Assembly: GCF_032163395.1 (NCBI RefSeq)
Contig: NZ_CP119968.1
Span: 419,501-483,500, forward strand
DNA from: Gloeocapsopsis dulcis
Lineage (GTDB): Bacteria; Cyanobacteriota; Cyanobacteriia; Cyanobacteriales; Chroococcidiopsidaceae
Reading direction: 5' to 3'
Length of the DNA: 64,000 nucleotides
The notes beneath the pieces are model-generated. The model made no database searches. It saw only the letters and a program-made list of their open reading frames with translations, and was not told the DNA's origin. How positions within the stretch are numbered: position 1 is the stretch's first letter; each line of letters begins with the position of its first letter. Positions 48,115 through 57,627 of the stretch are shown here, piece after piece. The position numbers and the translations under genes are program-made.

Positions 48115-49283
48115 TGCGAATTGCCTATATTTGTGCCGATCCAGGAGTTCCTGTATTTGGTTGTAAAGGCTGCTCAATTCACGTCCAAGAAGTCATTCGG
48201 GCACTACTCAAACAGGGACATCAAGTCGAGTTATTTACAACGCGCTTAGGTGGAGAACCACCAGTCGATTTAGCAACAATTTCAGTTCATCAATTACCCC
48301 AGATACCCAAAGGCGATCGCGCGCAACGCGAAACAGCAGCACTCTCAATAAACCTCGACCTGCGTTTAGCGCTAGAAAATAGTGGTGACTTTGACCTAGT
48401 TTACGAGCGTTACTCGTTGTGGAGTTTCACTGCAATGGAATATGCCCGTGCCGCAAACATTCCTGGAATTTTAGAAGTTAATGCGCCATTAATTGAAGAA
48501 CACGCACAGCATCGGGGACTAGTTAACCATGAAGCCGCGTATGAAGTTGCACAGCGAGTTTTTGGTGCAGCCACCGCTTTGGTTGCAGTATCGCAAGGAG
48601 TAGCTGATTATCTAGCAAGTTACCCTGTGGCACGACGAATTCATGTTATTCCTAACGGTGTTAATCCTGACCGCTTTGCGATCAATCTCAATCCATCGCT
48701 TCCTGCACCTGCAGAAGTTTTTACAGTGGGTTTTGTTGGAACAATGAAGCCGTGGCATGGTTTAGATACATTGATTGCAGCATTTGAGATTTTGCATTGT
48801 GCTGATACAACGACTCGGCTTTTGATTGTTGGAGATGGTCCCACAAAAGACGAAGTGTTAGAAAACCTAGGGACTCGCCATTTAACTCAAGCAGTCCACC
48901 TGACAGGCGCTGTCACAGCAGAAGCAATTCCAGGATTACTTGCCTCAATGGATGTTGCAGTTGCACCTTATGCCCAACAGCCGCACTTTTACTTTTCGCC
49001 GTTGAAAGTTTATGAATACATGGCAGCAGGACTGCCAATCGTTGGTAGTAACATTGGGCAAATCTCACGCTTAATTCAAAATCAAAAAAATGGACTTTTG
49101 TGTTCGCCAGGCGATGGAGTGCAATTAGCTACACTCCTTGATCAGCTACGAATGCAACCAGAACTGCGGTTGCGCTTAGGTCAGGCGGCAAGAAAGACTG
49201 TGCTGGAAAACCATACTTGGGATGTGGTTGTGCAACAAATCCTGAGTTTAGTGAGTTCTTCAGTTGTGGAGGTCAGTTATTAA
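48114..49283 (+). CDS. Glycosyltransferase family 4
   Basis: A protein of 389 residues. Begins AYICADPGVPVFGCKGCSIHVQE, the acceptor-side start of the GT4 subgroup whose members transfer to lipid- or natural-product-type acceptors. The donor domain has VGFVGTMKPWHGLDTLIAA and the E-x7-E motif in SPLKVYEYMAAGLPIVGS. It overlaps the neighbours at both ends: ATG in the upstream stop, and the ABC gene's ATG in its own TAA (TAATG). This suggests tight translational coupling. Confidence 0.9.
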   Translation: MRIAYICADPGVPVFGCKGCSIHVQEVIRALLKQGHQVELFTTRLGGEPPVDLATISVHQLPQIPKGDRAQRETAALSINLDLRLALENSGDFDLVYERYSLWSFTAMEYARAANIPGILEVNAPLIEEHAQHRGLVNHEAAYEVAQRVFGAATALVAVSQGVADYLASYPVARRIHVIPNGVNPDRFAINLNPSLPAPAEVFTVGFVGTMKPWHGLDTLIAAFEILHCADTTTRLLIVGDGPTKDEVLENLGTRHLTQAVHLTGAVTAEAIPGLLASMDVAVAPYAQQPHFYFSPLKVYEYMAAGLPIVGSNIGQISRLIQNQKNGLLCSPGDGVQLATLLDQLRMQPELRLRLGQAARKTVLENHTWDVVVQQILSLVSSSVVEVSY

Positions 49284-51127
49284 TGGGTCATCCGCAAAAA
49301 CTGCAAGAAATTATGCCAAGCTTTTGGCAGATTTTGCAGCGCTTCTGGCCATATATTCAAAAACAGCAAGCGTTAGCGATTGGATCGTTGTTGGCACTGC
49401 TTGCTGAGGTAGGGCTGCGACTTCTAGAACCTTGGCCTTTGAAGTTCGTGTTTGACCGCGTGGTTGATCCTACAGGCGAAGCATCAGGAATTCCTTTGAT
49501 TGATAATCTCGCGCCAACGACACTGCTATGGCTGTCCGCGCTGGGACTCGTGTTAGTGACTGGGTTGCGATCGCTGGCGGCATACGGTAGCACTGTAGGT
49601 TTTGCCTTGACAGGAACTCGCGTCCTGACTGAGGTACGCAATGATTTATATCGTCATTTGCAGAGTTTATCGCTGTCGTTTCACACTAAAGCTAAAGGTG
49701 GCGAACTGACGATTCGAGTCATTAGTGACATTGGATTACTCAAAGATGTTGTTGTCACCGCGTTTTTGCCGCTACTAGGTAATGTGCTGATTTTGGTGGG
49801 AATGGTAGCGTTGATGTTCTGGTTGCATCTTGAATTGATGCTGCTGGCACTTCTTACTGTTCCATTGTTCTACATTGCTACCGCACGGTTGAGTAGCCAA
49901 ATTCGCGATGTCTCGCGCAAACAACGTCAGCGCGAAGGTGCAATGGCTGCAACTGCTGCCGAATCAATCGGGGCAATTAAAATTGTCAAAACGCTGTCAT
50001 TAGAAGAAACCTTTGCACAGACTTTTTCTGGGCAAAGTCACAAAAGTTTGAAAGATGGCGTTAAAGCCAAACGATTAGAAGCAAGTTTAGAACGTACCGT
50101 CGATCTGTTGATTGCGATCGCGACTGCGATTGTTTTAGGACGTGGTGCGCAATTAGTTTTGAATAATGCACTGACGCCTGGTGACTTGCTGGTTTTCTTA
50201 TCTTACTTAAAAAACGCTTTTAAACCTGTCAAAGACTTTGCTAAATATACTGGAAGACTCGCCAAAGGAACCGCCGCAGGCGAACGCATTATTGACTTAC
50301 TCGACCAAAAACCCGAAGTTCAAGACCTTCCAGGCGCAAAACCTGCACCACAATTCCAGGGCTATGTCCAGTTTGAAAATATCACGTTTGCCTATGAACC
50401 AGGACACCCCACACTCAAAGATATTGATTTTAGTGTCGCCCCTGGTCAGCAAGTTGCTTTAGTCGGGCATTCTGGAAGTGGTAAATCAACATTAACTAGC
50501 CTGATCCTGCGGCTTTATGACCCCGATCGCGGTTGCATATTGATTGATGGGTATGATATTCGCGAGTATACAGCGGTATCACTGCGGGCGCAAATTAGTG
50601 TGGTATTGCAAGAGAGTTTGTTATTCGCTGGAAGTATTTGGGAGAACATCGCCTATGGTTCGCCTAACGCTACACCTGAGCAAATTATCACTGCGGCAAA
50701 AATCGCGAATGCGCATGATTTCATTCAAAATCTCCCCCAAGGCTACGATACTGTCGTAGGCGAACGCGGTGTCACGCTTTCGGGAGGACAACGACAACGA
50801 ATTGCGATCGCCCGCGCAGCTGTGCGTCAAGCACCAATTCTAATTTTGGATGAACCAACCACAGGATTGGATCAAGAAAATGAGCAAGTTGTCGTCGAAG
50901 CACTAGAACGACTTGCTTGGGGTAAAACGACTTTTATAATTGCCCACGATCTTTATCTAGCAGCGCGTGCTGACTTAATTCTTTATATCGAAAATGGATG
51001 CATCTTAGAGCGCGGTACGCATCAAGAACTGATGCAAGCCAACGGTCGCTATGCCGAATTATACAACCTACAAGCCGCACAACGAGATCTCAACAATCGT
51101 CAGGAGGCAACTCATGTTACCCGCTGA
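49283..51127 (+). CDS. ABC exporter, half-transporter, glycan/lipid type
   Basis: 614 residues from the ATG at 49283, where GGAGG stands 11 bases upstream and the stop of the previous gene is TAATG; a longer frame from 49217 is not needed. Six membrane segments (about 25-320), then Walker A VGHSGSGKSTL, signature LSGGQRQRIAIARA, and Walker B ILILDEPTTGLD with the catalytic Glu. MsbA-like layout fits a lipid- or glycan-linked product. It overlaps the downstream kinase gene by 14 bases. Confidence 0.93.
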   Translation: MGHPQKLQEIMPSFWQILQRFWPYIQKQQALAIGSLLALLAEVGLRLLEPWPLKFVFDRVVDPTGEASGIPLIDNLAPTTLLWLSALGLVLVTGLRSLAAYGSTVGFALTGTRVLTEVRNDLYRHLQSLSLSFHTKAKGGELTIRVISDIGLLKDVVVTAFLPLLGNVLILVGMVALMFWLHLELMLLALLTVPLFYIATARLSSQIRDVSRKQRQREGAMAATAAESIGAIKIVKTLSLEETFAQTFSGQSHKSLKDGVKAKRLEASLERTVDLLIAIATAIVLGRGAQLVLNNALTPGDLLVFLSYLKNAFKPVKDFAKYTGRLAKGTAAGERIIDLLDQKPEVQDLPGAKPAPQFQGYVQFENITFAYEPGHPTLKDIDFSVAPGQQVALVGHSGSGKSTLTSLILRLYDPDRGCILIDGYDIREYTAVSLRAQISVVLQESLLFAGSIWENIAYGSPNATPEQIITAAKIANAHDFIQNLPQGYDTVVGERGVTLSGGQRQRIAIARAAVRQAPILILDEPTTGLDQENEQVVVEALERLAWGKTTFIIAHDLYLAARADLILYIENGCILERGTHQELMQANGRYAELYNLQAAQRDLNNRQEATHVTR

Positions 51128-52397
51128 TAGCAGCTTAATTCATCGCGATGCTGACTTACCAGGATTAGCGGTATTACTCAATGTTGATGCTTTTGCAGCT
51201 GCATTACAAGTAGAACTACCTGAAATTAACATTCAATCAATCCGCAGCACTTATGTACGGTACAAGCGCGGAACCAACTGTTTAGTTGCTTATGAATTGA
51301 ATGTCGCAGGAACTAAAGTCCCGATCTATGCTAAAGCCTTTGGTGCAAATAGCTGGAATAAATTGCAAAAGTATAGAAATGAAATTAGCGTACCAGGATC
51401 ATTAGGTGTTGGTCGGTTGATTTTAGCAGCTTATGGAATTGCAGTGTGTTTTTTCCCCAACGATCGAGATCTTAAACAACTTCCGCAGCTTGTCGATCAG
51501 CAAACTCGCAAGCATCTGCTACACAAAATGTCTGCAACTGATCTGTACGAAACACAACTATTGAACTTGCGGTATAAACCAGAAAGGCGTTATGTAGGTC
51601 AACTGCGTACTGATACTAATATCCAAGCAGTGGTGAAAGCATACACAACAGAAGATTACCTGCAAGCTAAAACAAACGCCCAAGCTTTTCATTCGGGTAC
51701 AGTTCTACACATAGCACCAACCTTGGGTTATTCTGATGGCGATCGCCTTTTAGCATTTGAATGGATATCGCGATTACCGTTGCATGAAGCGATCGCTCAG
51801 CCACAATTTAACTATGATGCTGTTACGCTTACAGGTGCTGCGTTAGCCGAAGTTCACGCTCAAAATCCCGCAAATTTAAATGTTCTTAGCCGTAACGCTG
51901 AAGCACAGAGTCTACTGTCCATGGCTGCGGATTTAAGCTTTATTTGTCCGCCAATCGCCGATTTAGCCCAAAATTTAGCCAAGCAATTTGCACAAGAATT
52001 ACGATCACTACCTCAGCTAACATACCCAATTCATGGCGACTTTAACGCCGAACAAGTGCTCTTAGGAGAAAACAATGTTACCTTTCTCGACTTCGATCGG
52101 GCAGTGCGTAGCGACCCAGCAGCTGATTTAGGCTCATTCATTGCCCGATTAGAACATGACAAATTACGCGGTAACTTATCATTATATCGCTTAGAACGTA
52201 TTAAGGAAGCACTCTTACAAAGCTATCCAACGTCATTCCTCTATAACCGCATCGAGTTATACACAGCGATCGCCTTGTTTCGTTTGGCGTGTGAGCCATT
52301 TCGCTATCGCGAACCAAATTGGCATGAAAAAACTGCGGCAATTCTCCAGCAGGTTGAGACAATTTTACAGCCATTAAGCACACCTCAGTCGGCATAA
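51114..52397 (+). CDS. APH-fold small-molecule kinase, Brenner Asn replaced by Gln
   Basis: 427 residues from the ATG at 51114, six bases after a perfect AGGAGG; the upstream part of the open frame is not needed. The catalytic loop is IHGDFNAEQVLL (His307, Asp309; Gln314 where Asn is normal), followed by FLDFDRAVRSDPAADLGSFIA with the Mg-binding Asp. The Asn-to-Gln change is also found in maltokinases, which suggests a sugar substrate rather than an antibiotic. Second kinase follows 10 bases later. Confidence 0.85.
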   Translation: MLPADSSLIHRDADLPGLAVLLNVDAFAAALQVELPEINIQSIRSTYVRYKRGTNCLVAYELNVAGTKVPIYAKAFGANSWNKLQKYRNEISVPGSLGVGRLILAAYGIAVCFFPNDRDLKQLPQLVDQQTRKHLLHKMSATDLYETQLLNLRYKPERRYVGQLRTDTNIQAVVKAYTTEDYLQAKTNAQAFHSGTVLHIAPTLGYSDGDRLLAFEWISRLPLHEAIAQPQFNYDAVTLTGAALAEVHAQNPANLNVLSRNAEAQSLLSMAADLSFICPPIADLAQNLAKQFAQELRSLPQLTYPIHGDFNAEQVLLGENNVTFLDFDRAVRSDPAADLGSFIARLEHDKLRGNLSLYRLERIKEALLQSYPTSFLYNRIELYTAIALFRLACEPFRYREPNWHEKTAAILQQVETILQPLSTPQSA

Positions 52398-52407
52398 AAG
52401 AAGGTAT

Positions 52408-53424
52408 ATGAGCGCTATTTCAGTTATCGATCCCTTCAATGTTGTCCATGATGCCAAAATGCCATTTTTGGCACAAGCATTGCATCCTGAAGTTGTCCAA
52501 CAGCAGTTTGATCGGCTTTCACTGTGGCAAAACACGCACCCAGTGGAACTGCAAGCGATTCGTGTCATACGCTATAAACCAGGGCGTCGGTGTTTGATTG
52601 AATATGATGTTGTCGAGAATCAATCAGTTGTCACGTTAATTGGCAAAGCCCGTGCGAAAGGACTCGATCATTGTAGCTTTCGACTGCTGCAATTACTCTG
52701 GCACAATGGCTTTGATCGAGATAGTTGCGATCGCATTTCGGTTCCTGAACCAATTGGTGTCATTCCCCAATTGCAAATGTGGCTGCAACGTAAAATTGCT
52801 GGTACTGTTACTACGAATTTACTACCACAATCAAGTGGCATTGCCTTATCACAGCAAATCGCTCAAGCAGCCTACAAGCTACATCAAGCTAATATTGTTC
52901 CTCGCCGCAGCCATACAATGGCAGATGAATTACAGATTTTACGCGATCGCCTGGGGAAGGTAGTGCAATTATATCCGCATTTGTCACAACGTATCGAGCG
53001 GTTACTGATGGCTTGCGATCGCCTCGGTGCTGCGACTCCAGAGTTAGATAATAGTGGAATTCATCGCGATTTTTACCCCGATCAAGTTTTAGTTGCGGGC
53101 GATCGCATTTACTTACTTGATTTGGATCTTTACTGCATTGGTACTCCGAGTTTAGATATTGGTAACTTTATTGCACACGTAACCGAACAAAGCTTGCGTA
53201 CTCTAGGCAATGCAGATGCTTTGATAGATCGGGAAGAAGCGGCGATCGCTGAATTTACGCGCCTATCCAGTAGTGCAACGCGTGTCGCCATCCAGGCGTA
53301 TAAAACACTCTCCCTAGCACGACATATTTATATCAGTACGCTGTTTCCTGAAAGGCAACGATTTACGGAGACACTCTTAGAACTTTGCGAACAAAGGCTC
53401 TGTGTAGCCTGTCATTGTGTGTGA
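52408..53424 (+). CDS. APH-fold kinase, second copy
   Basis: A protein of 338 residues, a shorter relative of the previous one. The catalytic loop is IHRDFYPDQVLV (His219, Asp221, Gln226) and the metal Asp lies in YLLDLDLYCIGTPSLDIGNFIA. Again Gln replaces the Asn of the canonical loop. The N-terminal part has the phrase RVIRYKPGRRCLIEYDVV, typical of APH-fold nucleotide-binding lobes. Its start follows 10 bases after the first kinase. Last gene of the operon, ten bases before the porin ATG. Confidence 0.85.
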   Translation: MSAISVIDPFNVVHDAKMPFLAQALHPEVVQQQFDRLSLWQNTHPVELQAIRVIRYKPGRRCLIEYDVVENQSVVTLIGKARAKGLDHCSFRLLQLLWHNGFDRDSCDRISVPEPIGVIPQLQMWLQRKIAGTVTTNLLPQSSGIALSQQIAQAAYKLHQANIVPRRSHTMADELQILRDRLGKVVQLYPHLSQRIERLLMACDRLGAATPELDNSGIHRDFYPDQVLVAGDRIYLLDLDLYCIGTPSLDIGNFIAHVTEQSLRTLGNADALIDREEAAIAEFTRLSSSATRVAIQAYKTLSLARHIYISTLFPERQRFTETLLELCEQRLCVACHCV

Positions 53425-53434
53425 GAACGGTTTA

Positions 53435-54976
53435 ATGACGATAATAGCAAGGAAAATATTAATACAATTCACCGTATTAGGTGTTTCTCTCTTGACAAAT
53501 ACTCCTGTTAGTGCATCAATACTTCCTAGTACTACCGAGCCACTCGCGCAAGTGACATCAGTTTCTCAGTTATCTGATGTAGCGCCAAGTGACTGGGCAT
53601 TTCAATCACTCCGCACTTTAGTCGAACGCTACGGCTGTATTGCTGGTTATCCTGATGGGACGTATCGCGGTAATCGCGCTTTAACTAGATATGAGTTTGC
53701 TGCGGGGTTAAATGCTTGTTTAGCACAAATTAATACTTTAATTACAGCAGGTACCACAGATACAATTCATCAAGCAGATCTCGCAACTTTACAACGTTTA
53801 CAAGCTGAGTTTGCGCAAGAATTAGCAACGTTACAAGGAAGTGTCGATCAACTCGAAGCCCGCACTGCTGAGATTGAAGCCCAACAATTTTCGACAACAA
53901 CACGACTTGAAGGCGAAGTTTTATTTGCGCTGAGTGGCGTTACTGGCGATCGCACTGATGGTAGCAATGAGGAAATTGATAATAACATCACACTCAGCAA
54001 TCGCGTCCGACTCAATTTTATTACTAGTTTCTACGGTTCTGATTCCTTCCGAGTGCGTTTGCAAGCGCGTAATATTCCTGAATTTGAAGATGCAGCAGGT
54101 ACGTCAATGGCAAACTTGGGGTTTGATGGCGATAGCGAAAATCGAGTAGAAGTGAGTCGATTAGATTATGCTTTTCCGGTAGGCGATCGCGCCCAAGGTT
54201 ATGTAAGTTTTGTCGGTGGAGGCTTGGGTGATTTTGTCACTAACGTTAATCCGCTATATAGTAGTAGTGGTTCGGGTGCAGTTTCGCTGTTTGCGCGAGA
54301 AAATCCGGTTCGACGTCAAGGTGGCGCACCTGGTGCAAGTTTTGCTTATAGCTTGAGTGATGCAGTTACTTTAGAGGTTGGTATTGCCGCGAGTGCAGCA
54401 ACCGATCCGGAAGTCGGAATCTGGCAAAGTCCATATGCGGCGATCGCGCAGTTAACTGTACAACCCATCGAAACTTTAAATCTTGGTTTAACTTATGTTC
54501 GTTCATACAACAGCATTGGTACGGGCACAGGTAGCGAACTGTCTAACGATCCGTTTGATGGCGATGCAGATGCAATCACTGGAAACTCGTATGGCATCGA
54601 AGCTGCGTTACAAGTAACTCCTAGTTTTACACTTGGTGGTAGAGTTGGTTTAATTCAAGCAACCGCAACCGATCTTGATGACAACCCTTCGGCAGATATT
54701 GTCACTTGGGCTGTGTCGCTTGCTTTCCCTGATTTAGCAGGAGAAGATAATTTAGCAGGTATCATCATTGGTTTACCGCCAAAAGTCGTGAGTAATCAAC
54801 TTGATACGGATTTAGAAGAAGATGATAGTTCCCTACACCTCGAAGCTTTCTACCGCGTTCAAGTTAACGACAACTTAGCAATTACTCCTGGCGTTTTCGT
54901 AATTGCCAACCCTGAGCACAATGCAGATAATGACACAATCTATGTAGGAACTGTCCGGACTACGTTTGAATTTTAA
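53435..54976 (+). CDS. Iron-uptake porin with SLH domain
   Basis: 513 residues from the ATG at 53435 (the open frame extends to a GTG at 53417). Signal peptide with VSLLTNTPVSASI. SLH motif (about residues 45-100: SDVAPSDWAFQSLRTLVERYGCIAGYPDGTYRGNRALTRYEFAA), coiled-coil linker (about 120-150), then a 16-strand-type OprB barrel. Cyanobacterial members are major outer-membrane porins that let in inorganic ions including iron. It follows the kinases by 10 bases, but it may be a separate unit; no terminator was seen between. Confidence 0.94.
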   Translation: MTIIARKILIQFTVLGVSLLTNTPVSASILPSTTEPLAQVTSVSQLSDVAPSDWAFQSLRTLVERYGCIAGYPDGTYRGNRALTRYEFAAGLNACLAQINTLITAGTTDTIHQADLATLQRLQAEFAQELATLQGSVDQLEARTAEIEAQQFSTTTRLEGEVLFALSGVTGDRTDGSNEEIDNNITLSNRVRLNFITSFYGSDSFRVRLQARNIPEFEDAAGTSMANLGFDGDSENRVEVSRLDYAFPVGDRAQGYVSFVGGGLGDFVTNVNPLYSSSGSGAVSLFARENPVRRQGGAPGASFAYSLSDAVTLEVGIAASAATDPEVGIWQSPYAAIAQLTVQPIETLNLGLTYVRSYNSIGTGTGSELSNDPFDGDADAITGNSYGIEAALQVTPSFTLGGRVGLIQATATDLDDNPSADIVTWAVSLAFPDLAGEDNLAGIIIGLPPKVVSNQLDTDLEEDDSSLHLEAFYRVQVNDNLAITPGVFVIANPEHNADNDTIYVGTVRTTFEF

Positions 54977-55083
54977 AGCAGAGCCATTTTAGTTGCGAGT
55001 GGTTCAATGGCGATCGCTTTGGGTAAAACACGTCAAATGCAGTAGCTTGGTAAATATACTTCTTATTTTTACCCTATCTGTTT

Positions 55084-55542
55084 ATGAGTAAGCAATTAGA
55101 TGAGACTGTTTCTAAAGAAATCGCCAAGAATATCAAAAGTAAAGCAAAAGACAGCTTTGACAACGCCTATAAAGCAGCCTTAGCGACTGAAGGTGCGCTG
55201 TATGTTCAAGGCTTTTTAGTCTTAGCGGCAAAACCTTATCGCATCATTGAACACAGTTGGATTGAACTAGAAGAACAAATTATTGATCCGACATTGCCTT
55301 TTTTAAACCACAAAGCACAAGATCTTTACTACTATCCTGCACAGCAACTTACAGTAAAGCAACTCAAAGCCGCCATAGAAGAAGCACAAGAAGACTATCC
55401 TGAAGATAATCCTCTGCCGGTTTACGGTGCAGCCCCCTATGAATACTATGGTGATGTCATGTTGGGTGGTGCTGAATACTTAGCCGCATATCAAGCCGCC
55501 GAAGCCAAGTGGAAAGAATTGAACGATCCGCAGTATAACTAA
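55084..55542 (+). CDS. Conserved cyanobacterial protein of unknown function
   Basis: A 152-residue soluble protein with no signal peptide. The central part has PYRIIEHSWIELEEQIIDPTLPFL and the C-terminal half is acidic and Tyr-rich (DLYYYPAQQLTVKQLKAA, PYEYYGDVMLGGAEYLAAYQ). I cannot name a family or function. It is followed by a gap of 530 bases before the convergent 61-residue gene. Confidence 0.75.
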   Translation: MSKQLDETVSKEIAKNIKSKAKDSFDNAYKAALATEGALYVQGFLVLAAKPYRIIEHSWIELEEQIIDPTLPFLNHKAQDLYYYPAQQLTVKQLKAAIEEAQEDYPEDNPLPVYGAAPYEYYGDVMLGGAEYLAAYQAAEAKWKELNDPQYN

Positions 55543-55658
55543 TAGTAGGTTTTATCCATCGCTACAATTGCCATGCCACTTTTTGCCAAACATAAAGGCG
55601 ATTGCAATCAGGTTCAATTGCCGTAACAAAGTGTAACAAATGCATACTCGCATGAGTC

Positions 55659-55705
55659 AGTCTACGAAGGTGGACTTCGTTTGTATAGCTGCGAATTTAT
55701 TCGCC
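55659..55705 (+). repeat. Dispersed palindromic repeat, copy 2
   Basis: Matches copy 1 (6322-6368, minus) at 40 of 47 positions. Here the stem AGTCTAC/GTGGACT is slightly decayed, while the tail GCTGCGAATTTATTCGCC is well kept. It lies between convergent genes. Confidence 0.75.
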
Positions 55706-55978
55706 AAGCTTCGTTCAATTTAATTTATTAACCCGCATTGCGATCAAGCAGCAGATTTTCGACATTTCGTAGTGAGTAAAACTGATACCCGCACAAGCCC
55801 ACTAGAGACATAGACAAAGCCTAAATTACATATAGCATAGATATCCCAGCGCTCGTACCCGTGCCAAATCCCCTCCCAAAATATGGTGTCAGAATACTTC
55901 TTTAGCGTCAGCACTTCGCTCTGTTCAATGCTTGCATAATCCTTGAAACCACTCTCAAATCCTAACTTTTGTTAATAG

Positions 55979-56004
55979 AAAAGTCCCAGTAGAGCAACTG
56001 GGAC
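55979..56004 (-). terminator. Rho-independent terminator of the 61-residue gene
   Basis: On the minus strand GTCCCAGT-TGCTCT-ACTGGGAC is a perfect 8-bp stem followed by TTTTCTATT, 68 bases past the stop of the gene at 56073. This is the clearest intrinsic terminator in the window. Confidence 0.75.
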
Positions 56005-56072
56005 AGTGATGGTATTCACTTTTTAAGTTGAGTACAGCTAAAGCTGTGCAGATACATCCTCAAGCTTCAACT

Positions 56073-56258
56073 TCAAACTTGAGCTGTTTCATCTTCACCT
56101 AACTGCTGTTCCACTTTACCAATCGCCGCATTGATGCCAGCTAACTTGGCTTCCAAATCATCTCGCATCCACTGGAGGAACCGAAGCCTACGTTCTAAAA
56201 AGCTTTTGCGAGACATAGGTTCGCTACCGTAGCAGCTACTACCCCAAAAAGGAAACAT
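56073..56258 (-). CDS. Small helical protein of unknown function, 61 residues
   Basis: The ATG at 56258 is preceded by GAGG at six bases. The gene is backed by a terminator 68 bases beyond its stop. The N-terminal part has one Cys; the rest (MSRKSFLERRLRFLQWMRDD, then LEAKLAGINAAIGKVEQQLGE) is a charged amphipathic helix that could form a coiled coil. Function unknown. Signal and operon are visible, so it is real rather than a shadow. Confidence 0.7.
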   Translation of the reverse strand: MFPFWGSSCYGSEPMSRKSFLERRLRFLQWMRDDLEAKLAGINAAIGKVEQQLGEDETAQV

Positions 56259-56678
56259 AGCTTACCTCAAAAAATATAACTCTATTTACAATTGTGTCTC
56301 TAGACTCACTAGGGCGGGTGGGAAAATCATAGAGAGAAAACCGATCTAAAATTGTCACAATTATTGAAACAGAAATACAAGCGGCACTGCAGGAGCAAGG
56401 CACAACTATATTCAAGCCTGCAATAGTAGCAATAGCTCTTGGAGCATCCAAACGTATAACTGAGCCAACTTACGCTCAAGCCTAATGCAGTTTGATTCTT
56501 TAATTTTTCAGAAACTCTTGCGCCTTATAGCTGGCGTGTGAAAAGTTATTGGCGAAACTGGTATTGAGAGGTTCCACAGATAAAGCTTAACTAACTAGAG
56601 TTAGACAAAAATTTGTAAAGTTTGCGGAATCTGCAAACCCTAGCTTGCAGTTGTTAATTATGTTTCTAGAGAATCATT
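56259..56678. other. Intergenic region between divergent small gene and hydrolase
   Basis: About 420 bases. It holds an open plus-strand stretch (56354-56485, ending in TAA, encoding TIFKPAIVAIALGA-like residues) without a usable start codon. This may be a degraded gene remnant. Promoters for both neighbours should lie here. Confidence 0.4.
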
Positions 56679-57563
56679 ATGGCAAAGCACTATTTGATTT
56701 TTATTCATGGCATGGGTGAGCGGAAGGCCGATGAAAACCCATCTACCAGCTACGATGACCTGTGGGATCGGATAATCAAAAAATCTGGGATTGGTAAAGA
56801 GGAGTTCGAGAGTAAGTTTAGTCGAATCTATACAGACTGGCACGTAGACCCGCTGCAGAAGGCAGCAAATACTCTCTTTGATGCTGCATTTCCTAGGCTA
56901 CAGAGGCAACCCATTAACCCGATGCGTGGCATTCGTGGCTTTATCACCTTCTTTTTAGGAGATGTGGTTGCTTATGTGTCAGAAGACGTTAATTTTATCC
57001 GTCGCACTGTGTGGAAGCAAATTTGGCAGGAACTTAAGCAGCCGTTAGAGCAGGGTGCAACCTACAGTATTATCGCTCATTCTCTCGGCTCAGTGATTGC
57101 TTTCGATTATTTATTCCACTTGTTTCATTCTAAAGACCCTAATGATTTCTCCTTTATTCCCAAGCCTGATCCCACTGCTAGACCTGAAGACAGAAATTTA
57201 GAGGAGATACGGCTTGCACCTGAAGAAATCAAGCGCCTGAGAGAACAATTCCGCCATTTCTTCACAATGGGATCTCCTATTAGCTTATTTATGATGCGTA
57301 AGGGTTCGCTATGGATGGAAGGAGAACCATTTACAAAACTTTACAATCCAGTGAGAGGTGAGGGACGGTCTTGGTACAACTTTTGGGACAGTGAAGATGC
57401 AATTGCTTATCCTTTAGCGGAACTGTTTAAACGCAATCCAGAAAACAACAATCAAACACTAGAAGATGTCCCAGTCGAGACAGGATTTTTGATTTTCGAT
57501 TCCCATACTCGTTATTGGAATAATAGAGATGTTGCCCAGAAGATTGCTAGTGTCGTTGTTTGA
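56679..57563 (+). CDS. Alpha/beta-hydrolase fold protein (lipase-like)
   Basis: A protein of 294 residues. The N-terminal HYLIFIHGMGE is the oxyanion-hole strand of the fold, IAHSLGSVIAFDYL holds the nucleophile Ser in G-x-S-x-[GS]-type context (here HSLGS), DSEDAIAYPL gives a possible acid and DSHTRYW the His. No signal peptide. The long segment before the Ser and the FFTMGSPISLFMMR block suggest a cyanobacterial lipase or esterase with an unknown lipid substrate. It stands alone. Confidence 0.83.
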   Translation: MAKHYLIFIHGMGERKADENPSTSYDDLWDRIIKKSGIGKEEFESKFSRIYTDWHVDPLQKAANTLFDAAFPRLQRQPINPMRGIRGFITFFLGDVVAYVSEDVNFIRRTVWKQIWQELKQPLEQGATYSIIAHSLGSVIAFDYLFHLFHSKDPNDFSFIPKPDPTARPEDRNLEEIRLAPEEIKRLREQFRHFFTMGSPISLFMMRKGSLWMEGEPFTKLYNPVRGEGRSWYNFWDSEDAIAYPLAELFKRNPENNNQTLEDVPVETGFLIFDSHTRYWNNRDVAQKIASVVV

Positions 57564-57627
57564 AGTATCCGCTCTAGGGATGTAATGTAGAGAAGGGCTA
57601 AGTCGAAACAGAACGCAATGGCTTAAT

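Larger units (their letters stand above)
55543..56072. other. Intergenic region with dispersed repeat and terminator
   Basis: About 530 bases between convergent genes. It holds repeat copy 2 (55659-55705) and the strong minus-strand terminator (55979-56004). The remainder shows no open frame of note. Confidence 0.6.

Noticed and set aside
56354-56485. Open plus-strand stretch without start codon
   Set aside because: No ATG, GTG or TTG in a useful position and a stop just upstream; noted as a possible remnant only.
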